Origin: Deltaproteobacteria bacterium
GTDB taxonomy: Bacteria > Myxococcota > Myxococcia > Myxococcales > Anaeromyxobacteraceae
Direction: 5' to 3'
DNA length: 64,000 bases
Assembly: GCA_016214955.1 (NCBI GenBank)
Contig: JACRMN010000024.1
Location: 62,001 to 126,000, forward strand
The notes under the pieces: model-generated
Database searches by the model: none
Seen by the model: the letters and a program-made list of their open reading frames with translations, nothing else
Told to the model about the DNA's origin: nothing
Shown: piece after piece, positions 26,859 through 35,867 of the stretch
Layout: every line of letters begins with the position of its first letter
How positions within the stretch are numbered: position 1 is the first letter of the stretch
Made by a program: the position numbers and the translations under genes

Positions 26859-29425
26859 CGCGGCGCGCGGGCCAGCGTGCGCTCGAAGCGCGGGTCGGCG
26901 CGCAGCGGTGCGAAGCGCGGGTCCACGCGGGCCGCGGCCGCGGTGATGAGCCCGTCGGGCCGCGCCAGCACCTGGTGGAGCGCCGCCAGCGCCCAGTCGG
27001 GCTGGCCGGCGGCGGCGGCGATCTCCACCGTCAGGCGCAGGAGCGGCGTCCGGCGCCCCTCCTCGCGGGTGTCGGCCGCTGCCTGGCGCAGCTCGGCCAT
27101 GGCCTCCTCGCCCCGGCCCACGCCCGCCAGGGCGCGCGCCAGGAAGAGCCGCTGCAGGCCCCAGCCGGGCGCCTCGGCCACCGCCCGCCGCAGCGAGGGC
27201 ACGGCCTCCTCGAAGGCGGCCCGCGCCTCCCGGTCCCTCCCCAGGGCCGCCAGGGCGGTTCCGGAGAGCAGGGCCCGCGGCAGGTGGGGCGAGGTGGAGA
27301 AGGGCTCGGGGAGGCGCCCCGCCTCGGCGAAGGCCAGGGCCTGCTCGGGCAGGAGCGAGAAGAGCTGGTAGAGCGACCAGGCGCCGTCGCCGGTGTTGGG
27401 CAGGTCGCGGGGCAGCTCCTCCACCGCGCGCCGCGCCGGCGCCAGGTCGCCGTCGCGCCAGGCGGGGATCAGGGCGCAGAGCACCAGGGCGTGGATGTCG
27501 CCGGGGGCCAGCGTCCGGGCCAGCGCACAGGTTCGGCCCGCCTCGTCGTAGCGCCGCGCCCGCGCCTGGTCGGCCGCCAGGGTGACCGACACCAGGTAGG
27601 AGCGCGGGTCGCGCAGCAGCGCCTCCTGCATGTCGGCCAGGCCGGCGTCGAGGTGGCCGGCGAGCGTGCGCAGCTCGCCCAGGCCGAGCCGCAGCCCCAC
27701 GTCGTTGGGCGCATCCCGGACCGCGGCCTCGTACTCGCGCAGCGCCTCCGGGTAGTTCCTCTCGCAGAAGTACAGCCAGGAGGCGGTGGCGGCGTGGGCG
27801 TGCGGAAGCTCGGGCTGGAGGGCCCGAGCCCGCTCGGCGTGGAGCTTGCCCCCCGCGCAGTCGCCTCGCGCCTCGGTCTGGACGATGGCCAGCCAGGCGT
27901 GGGCCAGGGCGAAGCTCGCGTCGCGGGCGGCCGCCTTGGCCAGCAGCTCCTCGGCCATCTGGTTGTCGGCCTCCACCCCCACCGAACGCTGCCAGTAGTA
28001 GACGCCGCGCCGGAAGAGCTCGTAGGCCTCGGCGTCGCGGGTGGGAGGCTGGACCAGGGCCTTGCGCTCGCCGGCGCTGAGGGTGGCGCCCAGCGTCTGG
28101 GCGATGTCGAGCGCCACCTCGCTCTGGATGGCGAAGACGTCGGAGAGGTCCCTGTCGTACCGCTCGGCCCAGAGCGGGTGGCCGCCGGCCGGATCGACGA
28201 GCTGCACGGCGATGCGCACCCGCTGGCCGGACCGCTGCACCGTGCCCTCGAGCAGGGCCGCCACGCCCAGCTCGGCGGCGATGTGCCTGGGGTCCCGCGG
28301 CCCCTCGCGGTAGCCCAGCACCGAGCCGCGGGCGATGACCCGCAGGCCGGACACCTTGGCGAGCTGGGTGATGAGCTCGCCGTGGATGCCCTCGGCGAAG
28401 AGGGCGTCGTCGGGGTCCGACGAGAGGGTGGCGAAGGGCAGCACCGCCACCGAGGGCGTCCCGGCCCCGGGCGGGCGCGCCAGCCGGTTCCCGAGGATGC
28501 CGCCCACGGCGGCGGCGGCGAGGAGCAGCGCCGCCGCGCCGGCCCAGAGCCCCACCCGCTTGCCCCGCGGGCGGGCCGACGCCAGCGGCTCCAGCGCCTG
28601 CAGGACCGCCTGGCCGTCGCGCGTGCGCGCCGCCGGGTCCCGCTCCAGCATCCGCGCCAGCACCGGCCAGAGCCGGCGGTGGCCCAGCAGCTCCGGGGGG
28701 GCGGGCCGCTCCGGCGCCGGCGTGGCCCGGCCGGTCTCCGAGGGGAACGGCAGCTGCCCGGAGAGCATCTGGTAGAGCATCACCCCCAGGGCGTAGACGT
28801 CGGCCCGCTCGTCCTCGTGGGCGCCCGACCCCTGCTCCGGCGCCATGTAGGCCGGGGTCCCGCCGCTGACGCGCTGGCGGCCGAAGGCGTGGGCCATGCC
28901 GAAGTCGAGCACCTTGACGGCGCCGCCTTCGCAGAGGAACACGTTGGAGGGCTTCAGGTCGCGGTGGACGACGCCGGCGGCGTGGGCGTGGGCCATGCCG
29001 CGGGCCACCTCCACCGCCACCCGCAGGGCCTCGGAGCGCGGCAGGGGGCCGCCCTGGAGCCGCTGCGCCAGCGTCTGGCCGCGCAGCAGCTCCAGCACCA
29101 GGTAGGGGCCGCGGTCGCAACGCCCCACGTCGAAGAGGGTCACCAGGTTGGGATGGGAGAGCCGGGCGATGGCCTCGGCCTCGCGCTCCAGCTGCTCGCC
29201 GCCCAGGTCGCTGGTCCCGGGGCGCACCGCCTTGAAGGCCACCAGGCGGCCCAGCTCCCTGTCGCGCGCCTCGAAGACCACGCCGAACCCGCCCCGGCCC
29301 AGCTCGCGCACCATCTCGAACCGGCCGATGATCTCGCCCGGGAGGATGAAGCTCTCCCAGGCGTCGCCCGGGTCGGTGGTGGCGGCCAGCTCCTTGAGGA
29401 GGGCCGACAGCGCCTCGGGCTGCAT
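26855..29425 (-). CDS. Membrane Ser/Thr kinase with TolB/FlgO-like domain and TPR tail
   Basis: An 856-residue protein. Kinase domain at about residues 36-285 with all key motifs: GRGGFG loop, Lys65 (AFKAV), HRDLKPSN (154-161), DFG (174-176), and GTPAYMAPEQ. One TM helix follows (about 291-313). Residues about 324-460 begin SVAVLPFATLSSDPDD, a domain often found after signalling modules (FlgO/TolB N-like, also in adenylate cyclases). The remainder is a series of TPRs. It probably senses or scaffolds something on the outer face and phosphorylates cytoplasmic targets. ATG 29425 is preferred; GTG codons just upstream are possible. Paralogue of the gene at 61535. Confidence 0.88.
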   Translation of the reverse strand: MQPEALSALLKELAATTDPGDAWESFILPGEIIGRFEMVRELGRGGFGVVFEARDRELGRLVAFKAVRPGTSDLGGEQLEREAEAIARLSHPNLVTLFDVGRCDRGPYLVLELLRGQTLAQRLQGGPLPRSEALRVAVEVARGMAHAHAAGVVHRDLKPSNVFLCEGGAVKVLDFGMAHAFGRQRVSGGTPAYMAPEQGSGAHEDERADVYALGVMLYQMLSGQLPFPSETGRATPAPERPAPPELLGHRRLWPVLARMLERDPAARTRDGQAVLQALEPLASARPRGKRVGLWAGAAALLLAAAAVGGILGNRLARPPGAGTPSVAVLPFATLSSDPDDALFAEGIHGELITQLAKVSGLRVIARGSVLGYREGPRDPRHIAAELGVAALLEGTVQRSGQRVRIAVQLVDPAGGHPLWAERYDRDLSDVFAIQSEVALDIAQTLGATLSAGERKALVQPPTRDAEAYELFRRGVYYWQRSVGVEADNQMAEELLAKAAARDASFALAHAWLAIVQTEARGDCAGGKLHAERARALQPELPHAHAATASWLYFCERNYPEALREYEAAVRDAPNDVGLRLGLGELRTLAGHLDAGLADMQEALLRDPRSYLVSVTLAADQARARRYDEAGRTCALARTLAPGDIHALVLCALIPAWRDGDLAPARRAVEELPRDLPNTGDGAWSLYQLFSLLPEQALAFAEAGRLPEPFSTSPHLPRALLSGTALAALGRDREARAAFEEAVPSLRRAVAEAPGWGLQRLFLARALAGVGRGEEAMAELRQAAADTREEGRRTPLLRLTVEIAAAAGQPDWALAALHQVLARPDGLITAAAARVDPRFAPLRADPRFERTLARAPR

Positions 29426-29580
29426 CACCCGCGATGGGGCATCGCGGCCCGTCTCGTCGCGGGGCGGCTGCACGTGTCGCTCGTCCAAAGCGTGCAGGGT
29501 ATCAGGCACTCCGGGCCCTGTCTCGCGACCGCGGGTGGCGGCTCCGGCGGATCCTCCGGCGGAACGCCTTCGGCCGCCGG

Positions 29581-30243
29581 TCAGGCCTGGGGGGCTCCGG
29601 AACGCAGCGCCTCGGCGAGGACGCTGGCCCAGATCGGGCTCGGCGCCCCCCGCTCGGCGAAGCGGACGCCGGCCAGGGCCCCGGCCCCGCCGGCCGACGA
29701 CCAGCAGACGACGCCGGGGATGTCCACGGCGCGGCGGCCGTTGCCGACGCGGAGCCGTACCGACTGGCCCACCGTGGGCCGGATGCCCGCCCAGCGCAAC
29801 GCGCAGCCCTTCTCGCTGATGGTGGTGGTGTTGGCGTAGACGCCGGAGCCGTTCCACTCCACCACCACGGGCATCTTCACCAGGTAGCGAATGGGACGCT
29901 GGAGGAAGCGCACCTCCTGCCCGCGGGCCGCGGCCACCAGCATGCGGATGGCCGGGAGGCTGTCGGCGTCGGGGTGCAGCTCGACCACCGGGTGGCCGTC
30001 GGTCCGGTGGATGCCCACCACCGTCCCCAGGACCGTGGCGGCGACCGACTTGCCGGCCAGCTGGACGCGCACGGCGGCCTTGTCGCGCAGCCGCGGCGCG
30101 AAGGGCGCCGGAACGATGAGCCGTACCGTCTGGGGCCGCCACGCCTCCAGCCACTCCTTGGGCGGCAACCTCACCGCGAAGTTCACCATGCGCTCGCTCA
30201 CACCGAACGAGGACGATCCGTCCGGGGTCGGGGTTACCCTCAT
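29581..30243 (-). CDS. PilZ-like c-di-GMP domain protein, motif partly degenerate
   Basis: A 220-residue protein with a beta-rich N-terminal part (about 20-115) and a PilZ-like C-terminal part. The c-di-GMP motifs are seen as RPIRY (in place of RxxxR, residues about 127-131) and TTISEKGCAL (the NxSxxG region, with Ile at the position of Asp/Asn). The changes may weaken or abolish binding. PilZ proteins transmit c-di-GMP signals to motility or exopolysaccharide machinery. It lies upstream of the kinase gene on the same strand with a 155-bp gap, and downstream of the transaminase; a dyad at 30306-30325 is in its upstream region. Confidence 0.7.
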   Translation of the reverse strand: MRVTPTPDGSSSFGVSERMVNFAVRLPPKEWLEAWRPQTVRLIVPAPFAPRLRDKAAVRVQLAGKSVAATVLGTVVGIHRTDGHPVVELHPDADSLPAIRMLVAAARGQEVRFLQRPIRYLVKMPVVVEWNGSGVYANTTTISEKGCALRWAGIRPTVGQSVRLRVGNGRRAVDIPGVVCWSSAGGAGALAGVRFAERGAPSPIWASVLAEALRSGAPQA

Positions 30244-30305
30244 GTTCTTTGGATTTCCGGCTGCGCCGGCTCGCCTGCGGTACCCTCGAAGGTGCGGCAG
30301 GATAT

Positions 30306-30325
30306 TGTCCCCTCAACTGGGGACA
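30306..30325. promoter_or_regulatory. Inverted repeat, possible operator or hairpin
   Basis: TGTCCCC (30306-30312) and GGGGACA (30319-30325) form a perfect 7-bp dyad around a 6-nt centre, 60-80 bp upstream of the PilZ gene start. It could be a regulator site or, as RNA, a stem-loop in the gap after the transaminase gene. No U-run follows. Confidence 0.4.
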
Positions 30326-30348
30326 GGCCAGCACCTGGCGGGGTGGCG

Positions 30349-30362
30349 ACCCCCGAAGGGGT
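30349..30362 (-). terminator. UUCG-type hairpin after the transaminase gene
   Basis: On the minus strand this reads ACCCC-TTCG-GGGGT, a 5-bp stem with the very stable UUCG tetraloop, starting 12 nt after the transaminase stop at 30374. There is no U-run after it, so it may be a weak terminator or an RNA-end stabiliser. Confidence 0.35.
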
Positions 30363-30373
30363 GTAAGTCGTTC

Positions 30374-31744
30374 CTACTTCTGCGGGCGGGACAGGAACTT
30401 CCTGTGGAATTCCGCAATCCTGCCGACAACCGTCTCGATCTGGTCGAGGGGTGGGAGGATCGTGGTCCGGAAGTGCCAGGTGCCGTCGGCCTGCCCGAAG
30501 CCGGAGCCCGGCACCACGCAGATGCCGGTCTCCTCCAGCAGCGCCAGGCACCACTGCCCATCGGTGACGCCCGGGGGAAGCTGGATCCGCGGGAAGGCGT
30601 ACATCGCGCCAGCCACCGGGTTGCAGCGGATGCCCTCCACGGCGTTGAGCCCCCGTTCCACGATCGCGGCCCGCCGCCTGAGCGAGTCCTGGATCTCCCG
30701 CCTCTCGCGGTCGTAGACGGCGAACGAAGGCTCGCCGGCCCTGGGCGGGCGCACCATCAGGTAGGTGACGATCTGGCCCACCGAGTTGGAGCAGAGCGCC
30801 ACCGACTGGTGCTTGGTGAGCTCCTCGAGCACGTCCGCGGGGACGTTGCGGCACTCGACGTAGCCGCCGCGGTGGCCACACTCGCCCAGGAAGCCCTTGC
30901 TGGTGGAGTGGAAGCTGAAGAGCGCCACCTCCCGGTCGCCGCGCCGCGCCTGGGCGCCGGCGAAGGAGACGAAGCGGTCGCCGGCGCGCCAGACGTTCTC
31001 CTGGTACACCTCGTCGGCGAGGATGGCGAGGTCGTGCTGGCGCGCGAAGTCGAGCACCATCCCCACGTCCTTCTCGGAGAGCACCGCGCCGGTGGGGTTG
31101 CCGGGGTTGATGACCACGATGGCGCGGGCCTTCACGCCCCGCGCCGCCGCGCCGGCCACCGCCTCCTCCAGCGCCTGGCGGGAGAGGCCCCAGTCGGCCC
31201 GCTCGTCGGTCTGGTAGGGGATGGGCGCGCCGCCGAAGAGCGTCAGCGTCGCCGAGTAGAGCGGGTACTGCGGGACGGGGATGAGGATGCCGTCCTTCTC
31301 GCCGGCGATGAGGAGCCGGAGCACCGCCTGCGCCGCCTTGCTGGCGCCGTCGGTGAGGTAGATGGCCTCCGGGTCGGAGGGGATGCCGTCGCGCTCCTGG
31401 ATGAAGCGGGCCACCGCCTGGCGGACGAAGAGGAAGCCCTTGCTCTCGGTGTAGGCGCCCAGGCCGCTGCCCGACTCCCGGGCGATGGTCCGGGCCGCCT
31501 CGACGGCGTCGGCGGGGAAGGCGCCGGGGGCGCGCTCCAGGACCTCGGGGTACTCGGCCAGCGCCAGCACCTGGCGCACCCAGGTGAGCGGCCGCTGGGC
31601 CAGGGCCTGGGGGTTCCCGATGTTGCAGTAGATGACCTGGCGGCCCTGGCGCTCCAGCTCCTGGGCGCGGGCCACGATGGGGCCCCGGACCGCGTACTGC
31701 ATGTCGCGGACCGCGCGGCAGAGGTTGTCGAGGCGGATGCCCAT
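30374..31744 (-). CDS. Alanine transaminase (eukaryote-like ALT type)
   Basis: A 456-residue PLP-dependent class I/II aminotransferase. The motif FHSTSKGFLGECGHRGGY contains the PLP-binding Lys and matches closely the alanine transaminases of eukaryotes and some bacteria, which form pyruvate and glutamate from alanine and 2-oxoglutarate. Also visible: IGNPQALAQRPLT, YLTDGASKAAQ, VINPGNPTGAVL and ADEVYQENVW. The N-terminal segment (about 30 residues, MQYAVRGPIVARA) is typical of this subgroup. A TAGGAT -10-like hexamer is about 35 nt upstream. Divergent from the amino-acid importer at 31955, which fits a link in amino-acid use. Confidence 0.92.
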   Translation of the reverse strand: MGIRLDNLCRAVRDMQYAVRGPIVARAQELERQGRQVIYCNIGNPQALAQRPLTWVRQVLALAEYPEVLERAPGAFPADAVEAARTIARESGSGLGAYTESKGFLFVRQAVARFIQERDGIPSDPEAIYLTDGASKAAQAVLRLLIAGEKDGILIPVPQYPLYSATLTLFGGAPIPYQTDERADWGLSRQALEEAVAGAAARGVKARAIVVINPGNPTGAVLSEKDVGMVLDFARQHDLAILADEVYQENVWRAGDRFVSFAGAQARRGDREVALFSFHSTSKGFLGECGHRGGYVECRNVPADVLEELTKHQSVALCSNSVGQIVTYLMVRPPRAGEPSFAVYDRERREIQDSLRRRAAIVERGLNAVEGIRCNPVAGAMYAFPRIQLPPGVTDGQWCLALLEETGICVVPGSGFGQADGTWHFRTTILPPLDQIETVVGRIAEFHRKFLSRPQK

Positions 31745-31816
31745 GGTCTCTCTCTCGGCTCCCCGGGTTGGGCGTCCATCCTAGCAGAGGGAGCCGCGGG
31801 CCGGATGCGGCGCGCA

Positions 31817-31845
31817 TTGACATCCCCGCCCCGCCAAGCTACCCC
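31817..31845 (+). promoter_or_regulatory. Promoter of the amino-acid importer operon
   Basis: A perfect TTGACA at 31817-31822 with TACCCC at 31840-31845, 17 nt apart. The leader to the ATG at 31955 is about 105 nt. The -10 element is poor, which may mean dependence on an activator. Confidence 0.5.
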
Positions 31846-31954
31846 ACGGCCCACGCTTTCCCTTCACAGCGCGGCCGCGCCACCGGCAGCCGCGGAACCG
31901 CAGCGGCGCCGGACCATCGGCCCCAACGTCACAGTGCAAGGAAGGAACCCGCGA

Positions 31955-32716
31955 ATGAGACCGTCGAGCAAGCTCGTGGCCCTGGCCCTGACCCTCACCG
32001 CCACCAGCGCGGGAGCCCGCACCTTCGAGGAGATCAAGAAGGAGGGGAAGATCGTGGTCGCCACCGAGGGCGCCTACCCCCCCTTCAACTTCTTCCGCGG
32101 CCCGAGCCTCACCGGGTTCGAGGTGGAGCTGGCCGAGGCCATGGTGAAGAAGATGGGGCTCGGCATCGAATGGCGCGCCCTCTCCTTCGACGCCCTGCTG
32201 GCCGGCCTGCGCCAGGACCGCTGGGACATGGTCATCGCCTCCTTCGGCATCACCGAGGAGCGGTCTCGCGCCGTCACCTTCACGGCGCCCCACTACTGCT
32301 CGGGCGGCATCGTCGTCTCCCGCGACCCCGCCATCCGCACCGCCAAGGACCTGGCCGGGAAGGTCGTGGCCGTGCAGGTGGGCACCACCTACCTGGAGAA
32401 CGTGAAGAAGCTGCCCGACGTCAAGGAGGTGAAGACCTTCCCCCAGGACACCGACGCCCGCAGCGCGCTGCAGGGCGGCCGCGTCGACGCCTGGGTCACC
32501 GACCGGTTCGTGGCCAAGGCGGCCCTGGAGGCCAACCCCGGGGGCGGCATGAAGATGGGGGACTTCGTCTTCGTGGAGAAGATCGCCACCGCGGTGAAGA
32601 AGGGCAACACCTCGCTGGCCGCCGCCGTGGACAAGGCGCTCGCCGACCTGGTGGCCGACGGCACCTACGAGGCCCTCTCCAGGAAGTACACCGGCGAGGA
32701 CATCCGCTGCCGCTAG
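31955..32716 (+). CDS. Amino-acid ABC transporter, substrate-binding protein
   Basis: A 253-residue periplasmic binding protein of family SBP_bac_3. It has a signal peptide (KLVALALTLTATSAGA), then GKIVVATEGAYPPFNF, a typical first strand with aromatic ligand contacts, TGFEVELAEAM, WDMVIASFGITEERS (the Arg that binds the ligand carboxylate is in this area), and AVQVGTTY. The ligand is a polar amino acid; which one cannot be told. AAGGAAGGA is the ribosome site for ATG 31955. It is the first gene of an operon that continues with permease, ATPase and an outer-membrane porin. Confidence 0.93.
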   Translation: MRPSSKLVALALTLTATSAGARTFEEIKKEGKIVVATEGAYPPFNFFRGPSLTGFEVELAEAMVKKMGLGIEWRALSFDALLAGLRQDRWDMVIASFGITEERSRAVTFTAPHYCSGGIVVSRDPAIRTAKDLAGKVVAVQVGTTYLENVKKLPDVKEVKTFPQDTDARSALQGGRVDAWVTDRFVAKAALEANPGGGMKMGDFVFVEKIATAVKKGNTSLAAAVDKALADLVADGTYEALSRKYTGEDIRCR

Positions 32717-32747
32717 CCGCGGCCGCCGCGCCTCCGGCGCCCGCCCC

Positions 32748-33530
32748 ATGAACGGACTCCTCTCCCTCTGGCCGAGGGGCTGGACCCGCGAGCAGCGCTC
32801 CAGCGCCACCATCGTGGCCGCCGGCGCGCTGCTGGTGGCCATCCTCATCCTGGCCGGGCGGCTGCTGGCGCTCCTCCCCGAGCCCATCGGCCCCTCGGCC
32901 GCGGAGCTGGCCGCCGGCACGTTGATCACGGTGGAGCTCACCGTGCTCTCCGGGCTGGCGGGCGTGGGCGTGGGGGTGCTGGCCGCGGTGGCCAAGATGT
33001 CGCCGCTGCGGATCGTGCGCTGGCCGGCCGACTTCTACATCTGGTCGGTCCGCGGCACGCCGCTGCTGGTGCAGGTGCTCTTCGTCTACTTCGCGCTGCC
33101 GGAGATCGTCCCGGTCCAGCTCTCCGACTTCAACTCGGCGGCGGTGGCCCTGACCCTCAACGTCGGGGCCTACAACGCCGAGGCCATCCGCGCCGGCATC
33201 CAGGCCGTGCCCCGGGGCCAGACCGAGGCCTCCCGCTCGCTGGGCCTCTCTCCCATCCAGACCTTCCTGGACGTCATCTTCCCCCAGGCCTTCAAGATCT
33301 CCCTGCCGCCGCTGGTCAACAACATCGTGGCGCTGCTCAAGGACTCCTCGCTGGCCTACGTCATCGGGGTGGCCGAGCTCTCCAACATCGGCAACCGGGT
33401 GAAGACCGCCACCTTCCAGCCGGTCCCGGTGTTCCTGACCACCGCCGCCATCTACCTCATCCTCACCACCGTCCTCACCGAGATCTCCGGCGCCATCGAG
33501 GCCCGGCTCGACGTGGAGCAGCGCCACTAG
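32748..33530 (+). CDS. Amino-acid ABC transporter, permease
   Basis: A 260-residue membrane protein of the HisM/GlnP family with about five TM helices. The ATPase-docking loop is visible as NAEAIRAGIQAVPRGQTEASRSLGLS, the EAA motif of polar amino-acid permeases. An additional hydrophobic stretch near the N-terminus (SSATIVAAGALLVAILIL) adds one TM. Only one permease gene is present, so it probably works as a homodimer. It lies 31 bp after the binding protein and 3 bp before the ATPase gene. Confidence 0.93.
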   Translation: MNGLLSLWPRGWTREQRSSATIVAAGALLVAILILAGRLLALLPEPIGPSAAELAAGTLITVELTVLSGLAGVGVGVLAAVAKMSPLRIVRWPADFYIWSVRGTPLLVQVLFVYFALPEIVPVQLSDFNSAAVALTLNVGAYNAEAIRAGIQAVPRGQTEASRSLGLSPIQTFLDVIFPQAFKISLPPLVNNIVALLKDSSLAYVIGVAELSNIGNRVKTATFQPVPVFLTTAAIYLILTTVLTEISGAIEARLDVEQRH

Positions 33531-33533
33531 GCC

Positions 33534-34292
33534 ATGTCCACCGCTCCCGCACACGCCCGCAGCCCGCTCATCACCGCCGAGCTCGTGAACAAGCACTTCG
33601 GGCCGGCCCACGTGCTGCGCGACGTCACCACCTCGTTCTTCCAGGGCGAGGTGGCGGTGATCATCGGGGCCTCGGGCTCGGGCAAGTCCACCTTCCTGCG
33701 CACCCTCAACCGGCTGGAGAAGCACGACTCCGGGCGCATCGTGGTGGACGGCATCGCGCTCACCGACGACGTGAAGAACCTCGACGCCATCCGGCGCGAG
33801 GTGGGGATGGTGTTCCAGCAGTTCAACCTCTTCCCCCACCTCTCGGCCCTGGAGAACGTGACCCTGGCGCCGCGCCGGGTGCGCAAGACGCCGCGCGCCG
33901 AGGCCCGGCAGAAGGCGCTCGAGCTCCTGGCGCGGGTGGGCCTGGCCGACCACGCCCACAAGCACCCGCACCAGCTCTCCGGCGGCCAGCAGCAGCGGGT
34001 GGCCATCGCGCGCTCCCTGGCCATGCAGCCCAAGGTGATGCTCTTCGACGAGCCCACCAGCGCCCTCGACCCCGAGATGATCAACGAGGTGCTGGACGTG
34101 ATGAAGGACCTGGCGCGCTCGGGGATGACGATGGTGGTCGTCACCCACGAGATGCGCTTCGCCCGCGAGGTGGGCGACCGCATCCTCTTCTTCGACCACG
34201 GGCAGCTGCTGCAGGAGGCACCGCCCGCGCAATTCTTCGACGCCCAGCAGAACGACCGGATCCGGGCCTTCCTGGGCCAGATCTCGCACTGA
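33534..34292 (+). CDS. Amino-acid ABC transporter, ATP-binding protein
   Basis: A 252-residue ATPase of the GlnQ/HisP group. Walker A is GASGSGKST, the Q-loop is in MVFQQFNLFPHLSALENV, the signature is LSGGQQQRVAIAR, and Walker B is VMLFDEPTSALDPE. The H-loop His is in VVVTHEMRFA. It powers the import system of the preceding two genes. Stop to the next gene (porin) is 32 bp, with an AAGGAG ribosome site, so transcription likely continues. Confidence 0.95.
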   Translation: MSTAPAHARSPLITAELVNKHFGPAHVLRDVTTSFFQGEVAVIIGASGSGKSTFLRTLNRLEKHDSGRIVVDGIALTDDVKNLDAIRREVGMVFQQFNLFPHLSALENVTLAPRRVRKTPRAEARQKALELLARVGLADHAHKHPHQLSGGQQQRVAIARSLAMQPKVMLFDEPTSALDPEMINEVLDVMKDLARSGMTMVVVTHEMRFAREVGDRILFFDHGQLLQEAPPAQFFDAQQNDRIRAFLGQISH

Positions 34293-34324
34293 CGCAATCG
34301 CAACCCGAACAAGGAGACGCGCGC

Positions 34325-35692
34325 ATGACGCTCCACCGAATCCTCGCCACCCTCCCCGCCGCGGCCCTGCTCCTGGCCGGCGGCGCCGCCTCCGCGCAGA
34401 CCGCCGAGGAGAAGCTGGCCGCCGAGGTCACCAAGCTGCGCCAGGAGGTCGAGCAGCTCAAGGGCCGGGCCGACGAGGCCGACGTCCGGGCCCGGGACGC
34501 CGTGGTGCTGGGCGACATCCCCGGCTCCTTCCGGCTCCCCGGCACCGACCTGTCGCTGCGCCTCTACGGCTTCGTCGAGCTCGACTGGGTCCACGCCTTC
34601 CGGGGCGACAACTCCGACATCGACTACTCCACCTTCGCCCCCTACCTGCCCATCAACGGATCGCCCCAGGCCAGGAAGACCAACCGCGACTACCTCGACG
34701 TCCGGGCCTCCCGCCTCGGCCTGGAGACCGCCTACCCGACCCGGTTCGGCGTCCTCCAGACCAAGATCGAGGGCGACTTCAACAACGAGCCGCGCACCGG
34801 CAACGCCGCGGTGTACGGCAGCGACCGGAACGTCTTCACCCAGCAGCAGACCAACAGCTACGGCTTCCGCGTTCGCCACGCCTACGGCGCCTTCGCCGGC
34901 CTGCTCGTCGGCCAGACCTGGTCCACCTTCATGGACGTGGACAACTCGCCGGAGACGCTGGACTACAACGGCCCCATCGGCTCGACCTTCATCCGCCAGC
35001 CGCAGATCCGCTACACCTACGGCACTCCCGACTACGGCAGCTTCACCGTGGCCCTCGAGAACTCCTCCAGCTACGCCCTCGACGAGACCGGCGCCGCCCT
35101 GGCCTCCAGCCACTCGCGCCTGCCCGACCTCGTGGTCCGCTGGGACAAGGGCTTCGGCTGGGGCTCGATGTCCATCCGCGGCGTGACCCAGGAGACCCGC
35201 GTCGACGACGGCGCCAGCGTCGGCCAGGCCCGCGGCTGGGGCGCCGGCGGCACCGTCTTCGTGAAGACCCGCGGCAACCAGGACTTCCTCTCGGTGGCCG
35301 TCACCTACGGCGACGGCATCGGCCGCTATTTCAACTACGTCGAGGGCGCCGCCTTCGACTCCGCCGGCCGCAAGGTGCTGCTGGAGCGGGCGCTGGGCAT
35401 CGTGGCCGGCTACCAGTACAAGGTCAGCCCCGAGCTGCGCTTCAACCTGGTCTACGGCTTCCAGCAGAACTTCGACAACGGCTACACCGACTTCGCGCGC
35501 GCCAACGGCCTCGACTCCGGCCGCTTCGGCGTGAACCGCATGGTGCAGCAGGGCCACTTCGGCCCCATCTTCACGCCGGTGAAGGGCGTGGACATCGGCG
35601 TCGAGGGCATCTGGGCGGACCGCAAGACGCTGGCGGCGGAGCACGGCGAGGACATCCGCCTGAACTTCATGGCCAAGTACTACATCAACTGA
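34325..35692 (+). CDS. DcaP-like trimeric outer-membrane porin
   Basis: A 455-residue protein with a signal peptide (AAALLLAGGAASA), a short coiled coil (about residues 28-60, EEKLAAEVTKLRQEVEQLKG), and a 16-strand-type beta barrel ending in YYIN, with alternating hydrophobic residues and an aromatic-rich C-terminus. SFRLPGTDLSLRLYGFVELDW and ASRLGLETAYPT match DcaP-family porins, which take up dicarboxylates and other small organic acids. Co-location with the polar amino-acid ABC genes suggests that it carries the same ligand across the outer membrane. Followed by a strong terminator. Confidence 0.88.
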   Translation: MTLHRILATLPAAALLLAGGAASAQTAEEKLAAEVTKLRQEVEQLKGRADEADVRARDAVVLGDIPGSFRLPGTDLSLRLYGFVELDWVHAFRGDNSDIDYSTFAPYLPINGSPQARKTNRDYLDVRASRLGLETAYPTRFGVLQTKIEGDFNNEPRTGNAAVYGSDRNVFTQQQTNSYGFRVRHAYGAFAGLLVGQTWSTFMDVDNSPETLDYNGPIGSTFIRQPQIRYTYGTPDYGSFTVALENSSSYALDETGAALASSHSRLPDLVVRWDKGFGWGSMSIRGVTQETRVDDGASVGQARGWGAGGTVFVKTRGNQDFLSVAVTYGDGIGRYFNYVEGAAFDSAGRKVLLERALGIVAGYQYKVSPELRFNLVYGFQQNFDNGYTDFARANGLDSGRFGVNRMVQQGHFGPIFTPVKGVDIGVEGIWADRKTLAAEHGEDIRLNFMAKYYIN

Positions 35693-35718
35693 TCCACCAG
35701 CCCGGCGCGGCGGACCTG

Positions 35719-35750
35719 GGGGCGGCCTTCGCGGGCCGCCCCTTCGTCTT
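35719..35750 (+). terminator. Intrinsic terminator of the amino-acid importer operon
   Basis: A 9-bp stem GGGGCGGCC (35719-35727) and GGCCGCCCC (35734-35742) with a 6-nt loop (TTCGCG) is followed by TTCGTCTT. It begins 27 nt after the porin stop and ends the operon 31955-35692. Confidence 0.75.
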
Positions 35751-35867
35751 GCGCGATGCGGTCTGGCGACGCGCGTCGGGCCACCGCGCCCCGCTCGAGC
35801 GACCCGGAACGGGGGCTTGTAGGCGCCGCGCCAAAGGCGTTGGCTCAGTGCGGAAGGAGATTCCTCC

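Noticed and set aside
19884-30334. Very long open frames antisense to glnS, the metallopeptidase and the kinase genes (over 1,000 codons)
   Set aside because: They lie opposite genes with clear motifs, show only Arg/Gly/Ala/His-rich composition without domains, and are expected at this GC content where stop codons are rare.
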